Origin: Ectobius pallidus | Lineage: Eukaryota; Arthropoda; Insecta; Blattodea; Ectobiidae | Direction: 5' to 3' | Assembly (NCBI GenBank): GCA_964059195.1 | Contig: CAXKWD010000003.1 | Coordinates: forward strand, 14,986,606-15,050,605 | Length of the DNA: 64,000 nucleotides | Part shown: positions 10,785-21,466 of the stretch, one piece after another | Position numbering within the stretch: position 1 is the stretch's first letter | Layout: every line of letters starts with the position of its first letter | Made by a program: the position numbers and the translations under genes | Notes under the pieces: generated by a model | The model's input: the letters and a program-made list of their open reading frames with translations, nothing else | Databases searched by the model: none | What the model was told of the DNA's origin: nothing

Positions 10785-11066
10785 GTGATCCCCATGGAGG
10801 CCATGGAGGCCCAGAGGGTTCCAGGTGGTTGAGGCTCCAAGATTTTTGGACATTCGGCACATTAAGGTGGTAAGGTTGTCAGCCTTACGCACCGGCCGCC
10901 TTTACCCCCAGGATTGGTCCTGGCACTCATTTCTGTTAGAGGCTGACTCGACCCCAGTGCCACTACAATGATTAGGCCAATTGAAACATCTCATCGACCT
11001 CATCGGAAATCGAACCCGCGACCTTCCGGTTTGTAGCGCAGCGGCTCAACCACTACGCTACGGCAT
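10785..11066 (-). mobile_element. tRNA-derived SINE family C, minus strand
   Basis: On the minus strand the head reads GCCGTAGCGTAGTGGTTGAG (A box), then AAGGTCGCGGGTTCGATTTC (B box), spaced as in a tRNA. The body continues with GATGAGGTCGATGAGATG and a CCACCTTAATGTGCCG segment. The head ends at the Helitron that starts at 11068. I saw one copy in the window. No clear target duplication was found. Confidence 0.75.
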
Positions 11067-11067
11067 A

Positions 11068-11674
11068 TCTCTTATATATATAAAAGGCTTTGTCTGACTG
11101 ACCGACTGACTTGACTGACAGGAATCAACGTAGAGCCTAAACTATAACAGGTAGAGACTTGGAATTTTGACAGTAACTTCGTTTCATAATGTAGGTGCTC
11201 ACTAAGAAAGGATTTTGAAAAATTCTGATCCTAAATGCCAAAAATAAAGTGTTTTTGAGAATACTTAATCCCTTTTTACACAGAATTATCGAATCCGAAT
11301 CAAATTTGACATTAAAACATATTGTTGCCAGTGGGTTTCAGATGGGTTTGGAATTACATTAAATGGAAGTTTGACAAATACAGTTGGCTTTGACTATTTT
11401 TGTCATACCTTGGAAATTAAACTTTCGCGATCGCTTGAATGTTGTAAGCCCTAATATGGTCAAACATTGTTTTATTTGTACGAAACTCACTATACAGGGG
11501 TTTTCTGGACCAAGGAACTCGAATCTGAGGTCGCTTTTACCAGGTGACGCTATCTAATCGTGGTATGTAGTCCACGTGATTTAGGTGTTAATAAATATAA
11601 TGATTTAACTATTATGCTCTTAATTTTTAATTTTTGAAATAATTATCGCGGGTGAAGCCGCGGGCACATGCTAG
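11068..11674 (+). mobile_element. Non-autonomous Helitron, type 1
   Basis: The element begins A|TCTCTTATATATATAAAAGG, continues with TGACTGAC repeats and GGAATCAACGTAGAGCC, and ends with the hairpin CGCGG-GTGAAG-CCGCG, eight bases, then CTAG|T. A 5' TC, a 3' CTAG after a short GC hairpin, insertion between A and T, and no target duplication are the diagnostic Helitron features. At 607 bp it encodes no Rep/helicase. Full-length or partial relatives are at 14735, 21901, 24364, 34589, 43363, 55452, 60732 and 62324. Confidence 0.88.
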
Positions 11675-13520
11675 TCCCTTATAAATTAAATAGGCCTAGT
11701 CAAGAAAATTTCCAATACACTGTGTTTAGAGCAGAAGTTTGAAACGCCACTGGTATATCATGATGGAATTGAGTTAGTAAGTTTGGGTTATATCTTTGCC
11801 AGGCAGAGGAGCTGAGAACGTGGAAAAGCTTTTGATTTGTGGCTCAGGATTAGTGCAGCAAGAAAAATAACATGGCGGCACAACTGAACCCATCCATTCC
11901 GTCGGCATGGCAACGCATGAATTTAAATAAAAGTATCAGAATTCCTACACGCTTACACGCGAATTTAACAGGCAGTGGGACCTGTGTAAAGCTGTTAGTC
12001 ATGTCAGTTCTACCTTTAGTGAGGTAGAAGTGGATCATATTTATGATATTTATATAACAGTAGGCCTACTAACTACAGTCCTCACGAAGTAGATAATGCT
12101 AAAATAAATGTAAAATCTATTTTTCGTTTTGTGATCAAGTCCACGGTTGAAGAGACAAATAAATAAAATAAAATAAATTCTGAAAATAATATGCAATAAA
12201 TTGTAGAAGTAGTCAATGTAGAGCATGCCAGATTACAAGGCTACAGAAGAATTCATTGATGAGAAAAAAAATGAAACCACCTATTTTTCAGCATCGAAAG
12301 CTGTATGTACCCCTTAAAAAAAACTATTTTTCGGCTCTAAAAAAACCGAGCATAACCTAAAGCGTAACTCTATATAACTTTATGCCATTTGGGCGCACGG
12401 AAAGATGTAGTAGACGCTATATTTAAAGTAGTGTGCCCTTCAAACTCTCACTTTATGCAAAGTTTAATAGCTTTTTGTTTTCAATTTCAATTATCATGTT
12501 ATTTAGATCAATTCAAACTCTATAGTCTATTCTCCCACAAATTTTAGGAAACTACTTTGAAACTTTTTCTCAATGTATGCCCCTACTTCATAATCAGTAC
12601 AACAAATTCACAAATGTGTTTTCTTGTATATGCCTTAGTTTGGCCTATTTTTAAAAATGGAGATAGACTTAAATTTTTAATTTAAAAGTAATTTCCCATA
12701 TAGAAGCTGAAATACGAAACTAAAATTTGAAACTGCAATTTATGTTGAGGTCTTAATTGCATCAAATTTTAAGTTTAGGCCTACAGGACAAATACTTTGG
12801 AAATTGGAGTTACTGCTCTGAAATTTTTCACAGTGTGTTTAACAATGAGTGCAACAAAATTAGTAATACGATTTTTGTACAGGCCTTAGTTATTTTCATT
12901 TTCATATGTAAAATATTTTTTAAAGCAGAAAGTATAAACATCTGTCATCCATTAAGTTGCTAATCAGAATGGCAACTGCGCATAGCCAGATCGCTCTTTC
13001 GCTGGCAATGAAAACAAACCCACTTCGTAATAAATACACATATTTTGACGTTACCATGTTTCGTGGAGTATGTTGTCCACGAATTAATTTTGTATTTAAT
13101 TTCTTCAAAAACTACGAAGATTATAGGAAAACCGGAAAAAATGTATTCCTTAATATAGTAGAGCCACACCCTAATACATGAGAACCCAGCTGCCTTTACG
13201 AGAATGTCTGTCTTAACAACGACAGGCAAGTTGTCACGAAACGTCACGGAAGGTCGTGTGACAGACTGCAATTTGTGCTGAAAGAACGATGACAATTCTG
13301 ATTTAACTGTAATAAAGTATTCATGAAAGCCCTAGCAAGAACAATCCAACTGTAGTTATAAACTCTTTATATCGTGAAATATGTAATAGGCCAGTTCATA
13401 TTTTAAATTTAGATGAAGTGAAAACGACGTAATATAGTTGTTGTAACCCGCTCCGCTCTGCCCTCCCCTCCCCCCCCAAACCCCCAGTAAGTTTCACGGG
13501 AAAGACTTTTTTTTTTAACT
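11675..13520. other. No gene recognised
   Basis: About 1.8 kb of AT-rich DNA. The longest frame (13295-12960, minus, 111 codons) overlaps others on both strands and has no domain I recognise. A C-rich run lies at 13457-13488. No element boundaries were found. Confidence 0.4.
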
Positions 13521-13521
13521 G

Positions 13522-14512
13522 ACACCGATCGGAGATAGAGTCTGTGTATTTAATCTGCCGTTTGACCTATTACGTTTAGCTATAATTAGAACCCTGATTT
13601 ATATTCATAATCAAATACTAAAATATGCATGAATAATTAAAAAATATGCACCATAATATGCAAAAACTAATTAACAAAAAATCAAATAAACCATTTTTGG
13701 GGGCATAATCTTACTACGTCTGTCAGTGAAGAAGGTTTTATAAGACTTCTTTTTATGAACTAACACCGCATTCGAGATAAGACTCCATGTATTTAGACTG
13801 CCGTTTGGCCTATTACGTAAAGCTATAATTAGAGCCCGGATTTGTATGCATAATCAAATAATAAAATATGCATGCAGGTACGCATGAATAATTTTAAAAA
13901 TATACACAATAATATGCAAAAACAAATTAATAAAAAATCAAATAAACCATTTTTGGGGGATAATTTTGCTACTTCTGTCAGTGAAGAAGGTTTTATACGA
14001 CTTTTTTTAATGAACTAACACCGCATTCGAGATAGACTCCATGTATTTAGACTGCCGTTTGGCCTATTACGTTTAGCTATAATTAGAGCCCGGATTTATA
14101 TGCATAATCAAATAATAAATTATGCATGCAAATATGCATGAATAATTTTAAAAATATTCACCATAATATGCAAAACAAATTAACAAAAAATCAAATAAAC
14201 CATTTTTGAGGGATAGCCTATTCTTACTACATCTGTCAGAGAAGAAGGTTTTATACGACTTTTTTTTATGAACTAACACCGCATTCGAGATAGACTCCAT
14301 GTATTTAGACTGCCGTTTCGCCTATTACGTTTAGCTATAATTAGAGCCCGGATTTGTATGCATAATCAAATAATAAAATATGTATGCAAATATTCGTGGA
14401 TGATTTTAAAAATATGCACCGTAATATGCAAAAACAAATTAACAAAAAACCAAATAAGCCATTTTTGGGGGATAATCTTACTACGTCTGTCAGTGAAGAA
14501 GGTTTTATACAA
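13522..14512 (+). repeat. Tandem array: four units of about 241-258 bp carrying hAT left ends
   Basis: Units begin at ACACCG 13522, 13763, 14018 and 14276. Each holds CTGCCGTTTGRCC, then TAGCTATAAT, then the inverted-repeat start TAGARCCC(G/T)GATTT and a TATGCAT-rich subterminal tract, ending with GTCAGTGAAGAAGG. The unit therefore joins flanking DNA, the 8-bp target word GCTATAAT and the left end of the hAT element that finishes at 15894. The later units are most alike. No coding potential. Confidence 0.85.
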
Positions 14513-15894
14513 TGAAAATGCCCTTTCTACATCGCATGATGTCACATGTGCATGTGAAAAACACCACAACTCTTCTTGAGTGAATCCTGAAAACACTGTG
14601 GTACATAGTTTATGCGCAACGTAGACCCATCCGGGAATGTTTTGTTTGAGTTTTTTTTCTAAGAAACTCCGAGGCTGCACATTATTCAGTTTCAGCTTCA
14701 GGGGTTCTAGAGTACATATCCACCCACCCATCCATCTCTATAAAAGGCTTTGTCCTGACTGACTGACTGAATGACTGACTGACTGACTGACTGACAGGAA
14801 TCAACGTAGACCCTAAACTATAACAGGTAGAGACTTAGAATTTTGACTGTACCTTCGTTTCATAATGTAGGTGCTCACTAAGAAAGGAATTTACAAAATT
14901 TTGATTTTAAATGCCAAAAATTAATTGTTTTTGAGAAAACTTAGGCTAATCCCTTTTTACACAGAATTATAAAACCCCAATCACAGAATATATTGTTGCC
15001 AAATGGTATCAGATGGGCTTGGAAAAAACAAATGAAATGCACTTTTGACAAATAAGAGAAGTTATCAAAATAATTCATGTTATAAATAAATATTACAGAA
15101 TGAAATTCACTAAAATAATGGAATCACATAACTTTCTCTACCCTGGACATAGAGAAAACAAAACGAGGTATGGTAATGTGTATATTATTATATTATATCG
15201 CAGGTATTTGGAGAGAAAAGTATAAAAGTGATAATGCTTTCTGTTTAATTTCATCCCCAAAACGATTTTATGGTAACATAAGAGTGGGAAATTTCCCGCC
15301 TCGATATTACAATTTTATGTTACAGGAATTTCTGTTTCTTCTTATTTGAACCCCTACCAGGCTTGCTGTGCAAGCGATGGGATGCAAAATTCTACATCTT
15401 CTATGAGCCATAAAAAAACTATATCAAGCGTTTTCTGAGGGAATAGTTTGAGTGTAATAAGTCGTTCTTCCTATTTCAAATTATAAATGCCTATATAAGG
15501 ACCTAGAATTTAAAATTTAAAATCCTTCATAAGTTAATTTCCAATTACAAAATACAAAACCCGGGCGACACCGGGTCTTTTAAGCTAGTTTATAAATAAA
15601 TAAATACATAAATAAAAAATATATATAGATTGGTTGCACAGATTTTATTAAGTACCAGTAATTATTAACTATCTAAAGGGGAAAATATAATTTAATACCA
15701 CATTTAAGAGTAAAACATGCACTTTTTTCATTTAAAACTTAAAATATGCATTTTCCTCTGGAATATAGCCTACATTTATGCAATAACAATTCCGGTCAAA
15801 TTATCTGGAAAAGTTTTACTTACAAAATATATCATTTACGCATATTTTTAATATGTAAAAAGGAACATACCATTTGCATACATTCCGGGCTCTA
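13587..15894. mobile_element. hAT element (TAGAGCCCGGATT ends) with amplified left end and nested Helitron
   Basis: The right end (GCATACATTCCGGGCTCTA, ending at 15894) is the inverse of the left ends at 13587, 13830, 14084 and 14342. The left ends are each preceded by GCTATAAT, and the right end is followed by TCTATAAT at 15895-15902 (7 of 8). TATGCA-type words fill both subterminal regions. The Helitron at 14735-15588 accounts for much of the interior. No transposase is present. Confidence 0.8.
14735..15588 (+). mobile_element. Non-autonomous Helitron, type 2, nested in hAT element
   Basis: It starts A|TCTCTATAAAAGGCTTTG with seven TGAC-type units and ends with the hairpin CCGGGCGACACCGG, then TCTTTTAAG-CTAG|T. 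The first about 300 bp match type 1; the 3' half differs and contains the conserved tract TTTCATCCCCAAAACG...TTTTATGGTAAC. Length is 854 bp. A frame across that tract resembles ones in other type-2 copies but is broken here. Mobilisation would need an autonomous Helitron. Confidence 0.88.
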
Positions 15895-16088
15895 TCTATA
15901 ATAAACCTAAAAAAGTGCAGAACGACTTAAGGAGTTTTAGGGGGTAAAAAATAAAAAAATCTGAGCTTCCTTAAATTTTCTCGTTGGCTACAGATATGAC
16001 TTGAAAGAAATAACAAAAAATTGATGGAATGGCATACAAGGATATGTGATTTGATTGGAGAATTTAGTGCTGTACCTGCACGTTGGTA

Positions 16089-16157
16089 TGGTAGCTCAAT
16101 AGTAGAGCATCGGCAGGGAGAGCCGAAGATCCTGGTTCAAATCCCGCCTATGGCATT
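16089..16157 (+). other. tRNA-like sequence (pseudogene or SINE head)
   Basis: GGTAGCTCAATAGTAGAGCA matches a D-arm/A box. TCGGC-AGGGAGA-GCCGA forms a perfect 5-bp anticodon stem with a 7-base loop. GGTTCAAATCC is a B box. The T stem pairs poorly (CCTGG against CCCGC) and the loop lacks U33, so this is not a working tRNA. A related TGGTAGAGCATCGGCA lies on the minus strand near 24232-24262, suggesting a repeated tRNA-derived unit. Confidence 0.6.
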
Positions 16158-16814
16158 GAATTTTTCAGTCTGACTCAACCTTTCCAGAAATTTGGTGGTT
16201 TCATTTTGAATATTGTTGAGTATTTTGTTAGTTTTGGGATAATGCATCATATTTGGTTGATATTAAATTATTTGTGCCTATTTTTAATGCAACATTTTAA
16301 CGGCATATTTCTGACAGATTTTACATATTGTCAATATATCTGTTATTCCAAACATTTACACCACATTGTCGACTGTAAAGTAATTGACAGAACTAAGATA
16401 TGTGACAGGGATTTAGTATTGCCTTTGGCAATTGCAGTACGCAGACTTTATTTGTACAGTTTTTAAACAAATTCTGTTGGCGAGTTTTAGGATGTAATAT
16501 TATCAAGATGATTTCTCGTTTAAAATTTTGGAAATTGCTACACTATGTCACACATAATATAACAACCGTCACCACATAAGAAAAAAAAAGTCAGTATTTA
16601 GGTAGGCTAACTCACTTGCCAGTTCACACGAAACGATATTAATATTCATTACGAGATGCAAGATCCTTGAATGAGGGTTCGTTTTAATAGTTTCATTTCG
16701 AATCTGTATGCCCAAATGGCAGCATAAGATTCGTTTAGTTACACTTACTACATAAAATAATATAACTAAAAATAAAACTAAAAATAAAATTACTTAATGC
16801 CAGGCAAAATAAAA

Positions 16815-16815
<1 letters not shown>
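16158..16815. other. No gene recognised
   Basis: The plus frame from 16206 (86 codons) is hydrophobic and tyrosine/cysteine rich, as AT-rich random frames often are. I do not support it as coding. Confidence 0.4.

Positions 16816-16864
<49 letters not shown>
16816..16864. repeat. (ATT)n microsatellite
   Basis: About sixteen perfect ATT units, directly abutting the TA target of the next element. They are preceded by CCAGGCAAAATAAAAT, which may be a LINE 3' end with this tract as tail. Confidence 0.9.
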
Positions 16865-16865
<1 letters not shown>

Positions 16866-17568
16866 AGTAGAACCCCGATAATTCGAGCTAATTGGGGCTG
16901 AGGCTACCTCGAATTACAAAAAACTCGGATTATACGGAAATATCACTAAATCAATGAGTAAATCGCAAATAAATGTTTAATGAGCACAATAATGGTTTAA
17001 ATAATAAATAAATAAACAATATAGTAGGTCTACATACCTGTGTTACGCCTGTATGTATATAGTCAAACATTTCTAATTTGCTAAATCGGCATCCTATAAG
17101 GATTAAGTCATTGTCTGACCCTTAATGGAGTGGAACGGGAAAGCGGCGCCACTAGAAAAACACTTTTAATTACCATTGTAGGGATTACTGTAACAATACA
17201 GTATTCTTTTCTGAAAGGATGATATGCACTGTACAATTGATTGACACGAGGTCCCGACAAAGAAAGATCGAAAACGGTTTCTGTCATTCTGTAATAGAAA
17301 TGCATTAGCACTCTGAAGCCAAGGTATTTTTCTGTGTATTATGAACGAAACCCCTAAGTGGGACAGTTTTACCTGCATTTTTGTGCATGGAAAAATTGAA
17401 AGAAAGCTCAAAATGTAACACATTCGGAAGTGCGTAAAAATTTACATGCGGACCCCGTATAAAAACGGGATTTTACTCTAGTTTTATGGAAAATTTAATT
17501 TTCTTAAGACCAGCTCGAATTACACGGAACCTCGAAATACCGGGGCTCGAATTACCGAGGCTCTACTG
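16865..17568. mobile_element. pogo/Tigger-like MITE
   Basis: Left end CAGTAGAACCCCGATAATTC, then GAGCTAATTGGGG; right end is the inverse, CCGGGGCTCGAATTACC then GAGGCTCTACTG. TA flanks both sides (16863-16864 and 17569-17570). CAGTAGAACC with ATAATTCGA-type ends is typical of the pogo/Tigger branch of Tc1/mariner. The interior (704 bp in all) has only short unrelated frames, including overlapping minus frames at 17108-17423. It is non-autonomous. Confidence 0.82.
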
Positions 17569-17732
17569 TATTAATATTATTAATCGTGTAATTTATGTAA
17601 ATACGATGTCAGTGTTAATAAATATATTATTTAATTACTGTCTATTAAATAAATTATTTAAATAAATATCTAGTAGTTGAGTAAATAATCGCAATCGATC
17701 TCACCCCTGCTAGCAGATAATACTTTGATAAT

Positions 17733-18372
17733 GACTATTCCACTCATACGCCGCGTGTTTGATATTACCAATTATAATGTTTAGCAATTCCTCGAATATA
17801 GAAGAATCACGATCGTTTATCTTATAAAATGCTTGCTATCAATATAAGGATGGGATTTTATCCGATAAAATGGTCAGCTCGTTACGGGACACGTAAGCAT
17901 CAATGTGCAGTGATTAATATGTCATACGCTGCCATTAAACAGCACGAAAGCAGATTATTTTATACAAAGCAGCTTGTTTGGAAAATGAAATAATATAAAT
18001 GTACTTTGATTAAAAACACAATTTTGATTCGGTGCAAGCCGTGTGTTTCTATTCTGTTCTGCTATTAGCTTAGGCCTACCTGAATTAAGTGAACTATGTA
18101 TTGTATGCACCATTGGTAGCACTGGTCACAAAATGGTAACTCGAATCGATTCATGGATGGTTGATTCACAGTAGGCCGCGATCTCGCAACTGTTAGTTTT
18201 GTTTTTATACAACAAAGCACGAAAGTAATTATTATTTGTATAATGCGATGGTTTTTTATTCATGGAATAGTCTTAATAAATCCAACTCGAGTTGACGAGT
18301 TTCATCAGTCGCGAATCTATCGATAAACTCGTAAACTCTCGTGGAATTACCTATGATAAAATCACCAGGAAT
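17733..18372 (+). repeat. Dispersed repeat P with inverted termini and hairpin tail
   Basis: It starts GACTATTCCACTCATACGCC and contains the inverse (TTCATGGAATAGTC) at 18262-18275, then a tail with CCAACTCGAGTTGACGAG and, inverted, AAACTCGTAAACTCTCG. Copies are at 41325-41985 (plus) and 63770-64000 (minus, running off the window). Length is about 640 bp. No ORF. The inverted ends suggest a MITE whose 3' flank was carried along; superfamily not assigned. Confidence 0.65.
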
Positions 18373-18625
18373 CATCCGGTATGTCATCATTTGTTAAAAT
18401 TCAAGATATGTACAAAATTATAATTTACAATAGGCCTATTTAGAAATTGTTAAATGTCCTGAAGAAAAGAATAGGCGACAATTAAATTGGCAAGACTTAA
18501 TTTCTCACGCAATTTATAATCCCCTGACGGACTGCTAAGTAAACTGTTATAGCAATGACGTTGACGTCGTGGGATTACCTTTGATAAAGTAATACTAAAT
18601 ACTAAACCAACCAATAGTAGCCTAT

Positions 18626-19125
18626 ATTGCGATACAAGGGCCGTAAGCGGTGCATAAGGATCGAGGAAAGAGTTTGAAAAAACGAGGCGCTTGAGCCGAG
18701 TTTTTTCAATTTTCGAGATCCGTTATGCTCTTACGGCACGAATATTGCATGCTATTTTTTGCACGATGATTATTTATATCAATTTAATTATATTAATAGA
18801 GATAGGCTATTACCTGAAAATATTATGTATATAGGCCTACACTATTGAAGATAGATGTTTATTTCAGAAAGTGATTCGCATGTGTTTGTTGTTATGAGAA
18901 CCGAACATTTGTCCTGTTAAAGTCGCCACAAACTGGGGGGCCTTGGTCCATAAAGGCTTGTATTATGATTTTACTTACGGCACAGTGTGCTTTTTGTAAT
19001 TTTTACCGCACGGAAATTTGTTTTGTTTCCTTAGCAACAAGATTGCATGCGGGAATGTCAAGTTACGATCCACGGTAACAATATTCGTAAGCAGGCCTAC
19101 CACTAATTAGTTACGTCGTGCAAAA
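18626..19125 (+). repeat. Hairpin-headed dispersed repeat Z, full copy
   Basis: After TATTGCGATACAAG the sequence folds on itself: GGGCCGTAAGCG, GCATAAGGATCGAGG and GAAAAAACGAGGC on one arm pair with GCCGAGTTTTTTC, GAGATCCGTTATGC and CTTACGGCAC on the other (18640-18738). The body matches 4560-4866 and 59690-60025. Two internal steps differ by TAGGCTA (18803) and TAGGCCTA (18832) insertions relative to those copies. It ends at GTCGTGCAAAAA before an AAT microsatellite (19135-19171). Confidence 0.72.
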
Positions 19126-19133
19126 AAAAAAAA

Positions 19134-19134
<1 letters not shown>

Positions 19135-19171
<37 letters not shown>
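19135..19171. repeat. (AAT)n microsatellite
   Basis: Twelve AAT units following the poly-A end of repeat Z. Confidence 0.9.
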
Positions 19172-19173
<2 letters not shown>

Positions 19174-19682
19174 GAAAGTAAAATCAAAGTAATTTCTCTT
19201 CATCCGCACGAATAATCGTAGGAGTAACATTTATAAAACTATGACATCTGCATAAATGTGTCAGGACCTTACTTAACTAACTATCATGGCTGCTTGGATC
19301 AATGCACGGGATGAAAAATCTTTTTCTTGGCCGACTGTGATAGACAGGTGGGAACCCGGTATAAATAGCTCTTGAGAATACGTCATGAGGCGGAACTGGT
19401 ATATGTCTCTTTTCCATGAGCAAAAACTGCTCTCGAGCTATTTAATACAAGGTCAAGACATGTGTGCATCCGTTTTTATTATGCAACCCAAATGCATAAG
19501 TCCGTGGCAAAAGGCGCTAAAACCAATAGCAAATCTTAAGCTGGCCAAACGAAAATGTTAATTTCGCATTAATCAATTTTAGTCATTAGCCCCAAAAGCA
19601 AGCACGTGCTTAAGGTAGCCTATCAAGAGAAGGGAGGGCACCAGACAAATTTTTGAATAGCCAAATTTACCAATTAAATTAT
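19172..19682. other. No gene recognised
   Basis: Unremarkable AT-rich sequence with no repeat similarity noticed. Confidence 0.4.
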
Positions 19683-19897
19683 TTAGTGCCAGAATGGTAC
19701 TTAGTTATATGAGATTTTTTTTTGGAGGGGGGGGGGAAATATCTATCCATCTGTTTTTCTATCCGTGTGTCTGTACGCGCGATAACTCAGATACGCTTTG
19801 TAGGATTTTCATTAAACTTGGTATACGCATTTATAACATCCATGGGAAGGAGCCTATTGACATTGGACAAAATCGGTTCACCGGTACCGTTTAAACA
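19683..19897 (+). mobile_element. Family T element, 5' part
   Basis: It begins AGTGCCAGAATGGTACTTAG, has a G run (19726-19737), then the CTGTACGCGCGATAACTC and CATTAAACTTGGTATACG segments typical of the family. It stops at the A|TC junction with the next Helitron. I do not find the rest of this copy after the Helitron. Confidence 0.7.
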
Positions 19898-20571
19898 TCT
19901 ATAATAATAAAAGGAAGTGTTTGCCTGTCTGTCCGCGATGCCCAGCGAAATCCACTGCATGCAGAGATACGAAATTTTAAACAAAGATGGACTGAAGGGT
20001 GGGCGAAAGCACCTAGAAGCCGGATTTTTAATTTTAGCTTTCGTTTGCGAGTTATGAGTGAAAAACTGGCAGAAAACGTGATTTTAGCGCTATCGAAGCA
20101 TCGGTTTTCAATAATAAATTTCAATTGTAAAATCAATTGCAGAGGGCTTTGCCTAATTCTGTCATGATTTGGAAATAAAGACTCGCTTCATTTTATAAGC
20201 GCCTCCTGGTCGATTCACTTGTTTATAACGCCAAGGCCCACAGACATCTGAAATTTTCAACATAGGCTAGTTGGAAGAGGCATAATGAATATAAATGGAC
20301 AAACATTGATCAATTTGGACGGAACTCACTATGCAGGGGTTTTCTGAGCCAGAAAACTCGAATATGAGGTCTTTTTTTTTCCAGACGGCGCTTTCTAATC
20401 ATGGAATTCACTTCAAAACCGGATTTTTAGCTGTTTCATTAATCATATTAATCGTTATGTTTAAGGTTATGATGTTTCCAAGTGTTATTAAATATAATGT
20501 TTTAATTATTTTGCTCTTAATTTTTAATCATCCAATTAATTATCGTGGGCGATGCCGCGAGTATCTGCTAT
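19898..20571 (+). mobile_element. Non-autonomous Helitron, type 3
   Basis: It begins A|TCTATAATAATAAAAGGAAG followed by GTTTGCCTGTCTGTCCGCG. It ends with hairpin CGTGG-GCGATG-CCGCG, eight bases, then CTAT|T, a likely decayed CTAG|T. The 3' half (GGAACTCACTATGCAGGGG onward) is shared with type 1 Helitrons; the 5' half is different, so ends and middles are mixed in this family. A minus-strand fragment of the same type is at 26655-26960. Confidence 0.7.
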
Positions 20572-20876
20572 TAACGATAAAAATAAGGCCGTGGTGATTG
20601 TTGAAATTTGTACATATTATCCTTACACCAAATTGCTCATTGATCCATAACCTAAATGGTCAAGTAATAATTATCTTTTCATCGCGTGACTTCTACTTCA
20701 AAGATGCAGTTTATTTCTATTTTAATGAAATGTGCGTTTCTCTTCGTAACCCTTAATCGTCTACAAAATAAATTGAGCCACAAGTTCATAACTCACCCTA
20801 TAATACTGCCAAGTAAGATCTGAAGTCGGGTACTCACCTGTAACAAGAATAAAAAGAGATCAGTGAACCTTTCTGC

Positions 20877-20916
<40 letters not shown>

Positions 20917-20997
20917 GTAATAATAATAATAATAATAATAATAGCAAAAGTAATAATAATAATAATAATAAAAAGAATCAGTTAAATGATATAACAA
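20572..20997. repeat. (AAT)n microsatellite in otherwise unannotated DNA
   Basis: An interrupted AAT tract fills about 20877-20972. The stretch before it (20572-20876) holds nothing I recognise. Confidence 0.7.
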
Positions 20998-21436
20998 ACT
21001 GCCAGAATGCTTTTGGTTAATCAGTGATAGGGCCTAATTGCAATTAGGCTATGATATGCAGAAGATAAGTTATTTTTGTAATCGATTTCCCAGATCGATT
21101 CATTAAGCAGGGATTACGGAAGAACAAAGATTTAGTTTGATAAGCGTATGTGAAGGAATATGTGGGTAGTGTTATTTGTCAAAGCTAACTGTATTGCAAC
21201 TTCCAAAGCCGTATATGAACACTGTAAAACAATATGTTGCCATGAGAACCGATTTGCCTTTGATAAATTCTTTCTAATATATTGCCATATACCCAAAATA
21301 GGCACTAAATTGGGCATTACTCCTGTATCGGTCAATCGATTTGATCCAATATAAATAGGCTTCTTCCCATGGTTGTTGAACAGACAGACATTTTCCCGTC
21401 CGCCACAAATCTCAAATTACCATTCTGGCACTTAAT
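20998..21436 (-). mobile_element. Family T element, minus strand, near complete
   Basis: This copy is bounded by TGCCAGAATGC on the left and GCATTCTGGCA-type sequence (ACCATTCTGGCACTT) on the right, supporting short inverted ends. It matches 6200-6597 inverted. Two steps carry inserted TAGGGCCTA (about 21028) and TAGGCTA (21045-21051) relative to the 6.5-kb copy. Frames on both strands are shadows. Confidence 0.7.
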
Positions 21437-21466
21437 AACGTCAGGCACACTGACAAAATAAAGTGC

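Noticed and set aside
12960..13295. 111-codon minus ORF overlapped by plus ORFs
   Set aside because: There is no recognisable motif and competing frames of similar length exist on the other strand.
13522..14512. CRISPR-like array
   Set aside because: Units are 241-258 bp with no short-repeat/unique-spacer pattern, and they contain transposon ends in a eukaryotic context.
16092..16157. Candidate functional tRNA gene
   Set aside because: The anticodon arm is good but the T stem does not pair and U33 is missing. It is reported as tRNA-like only.
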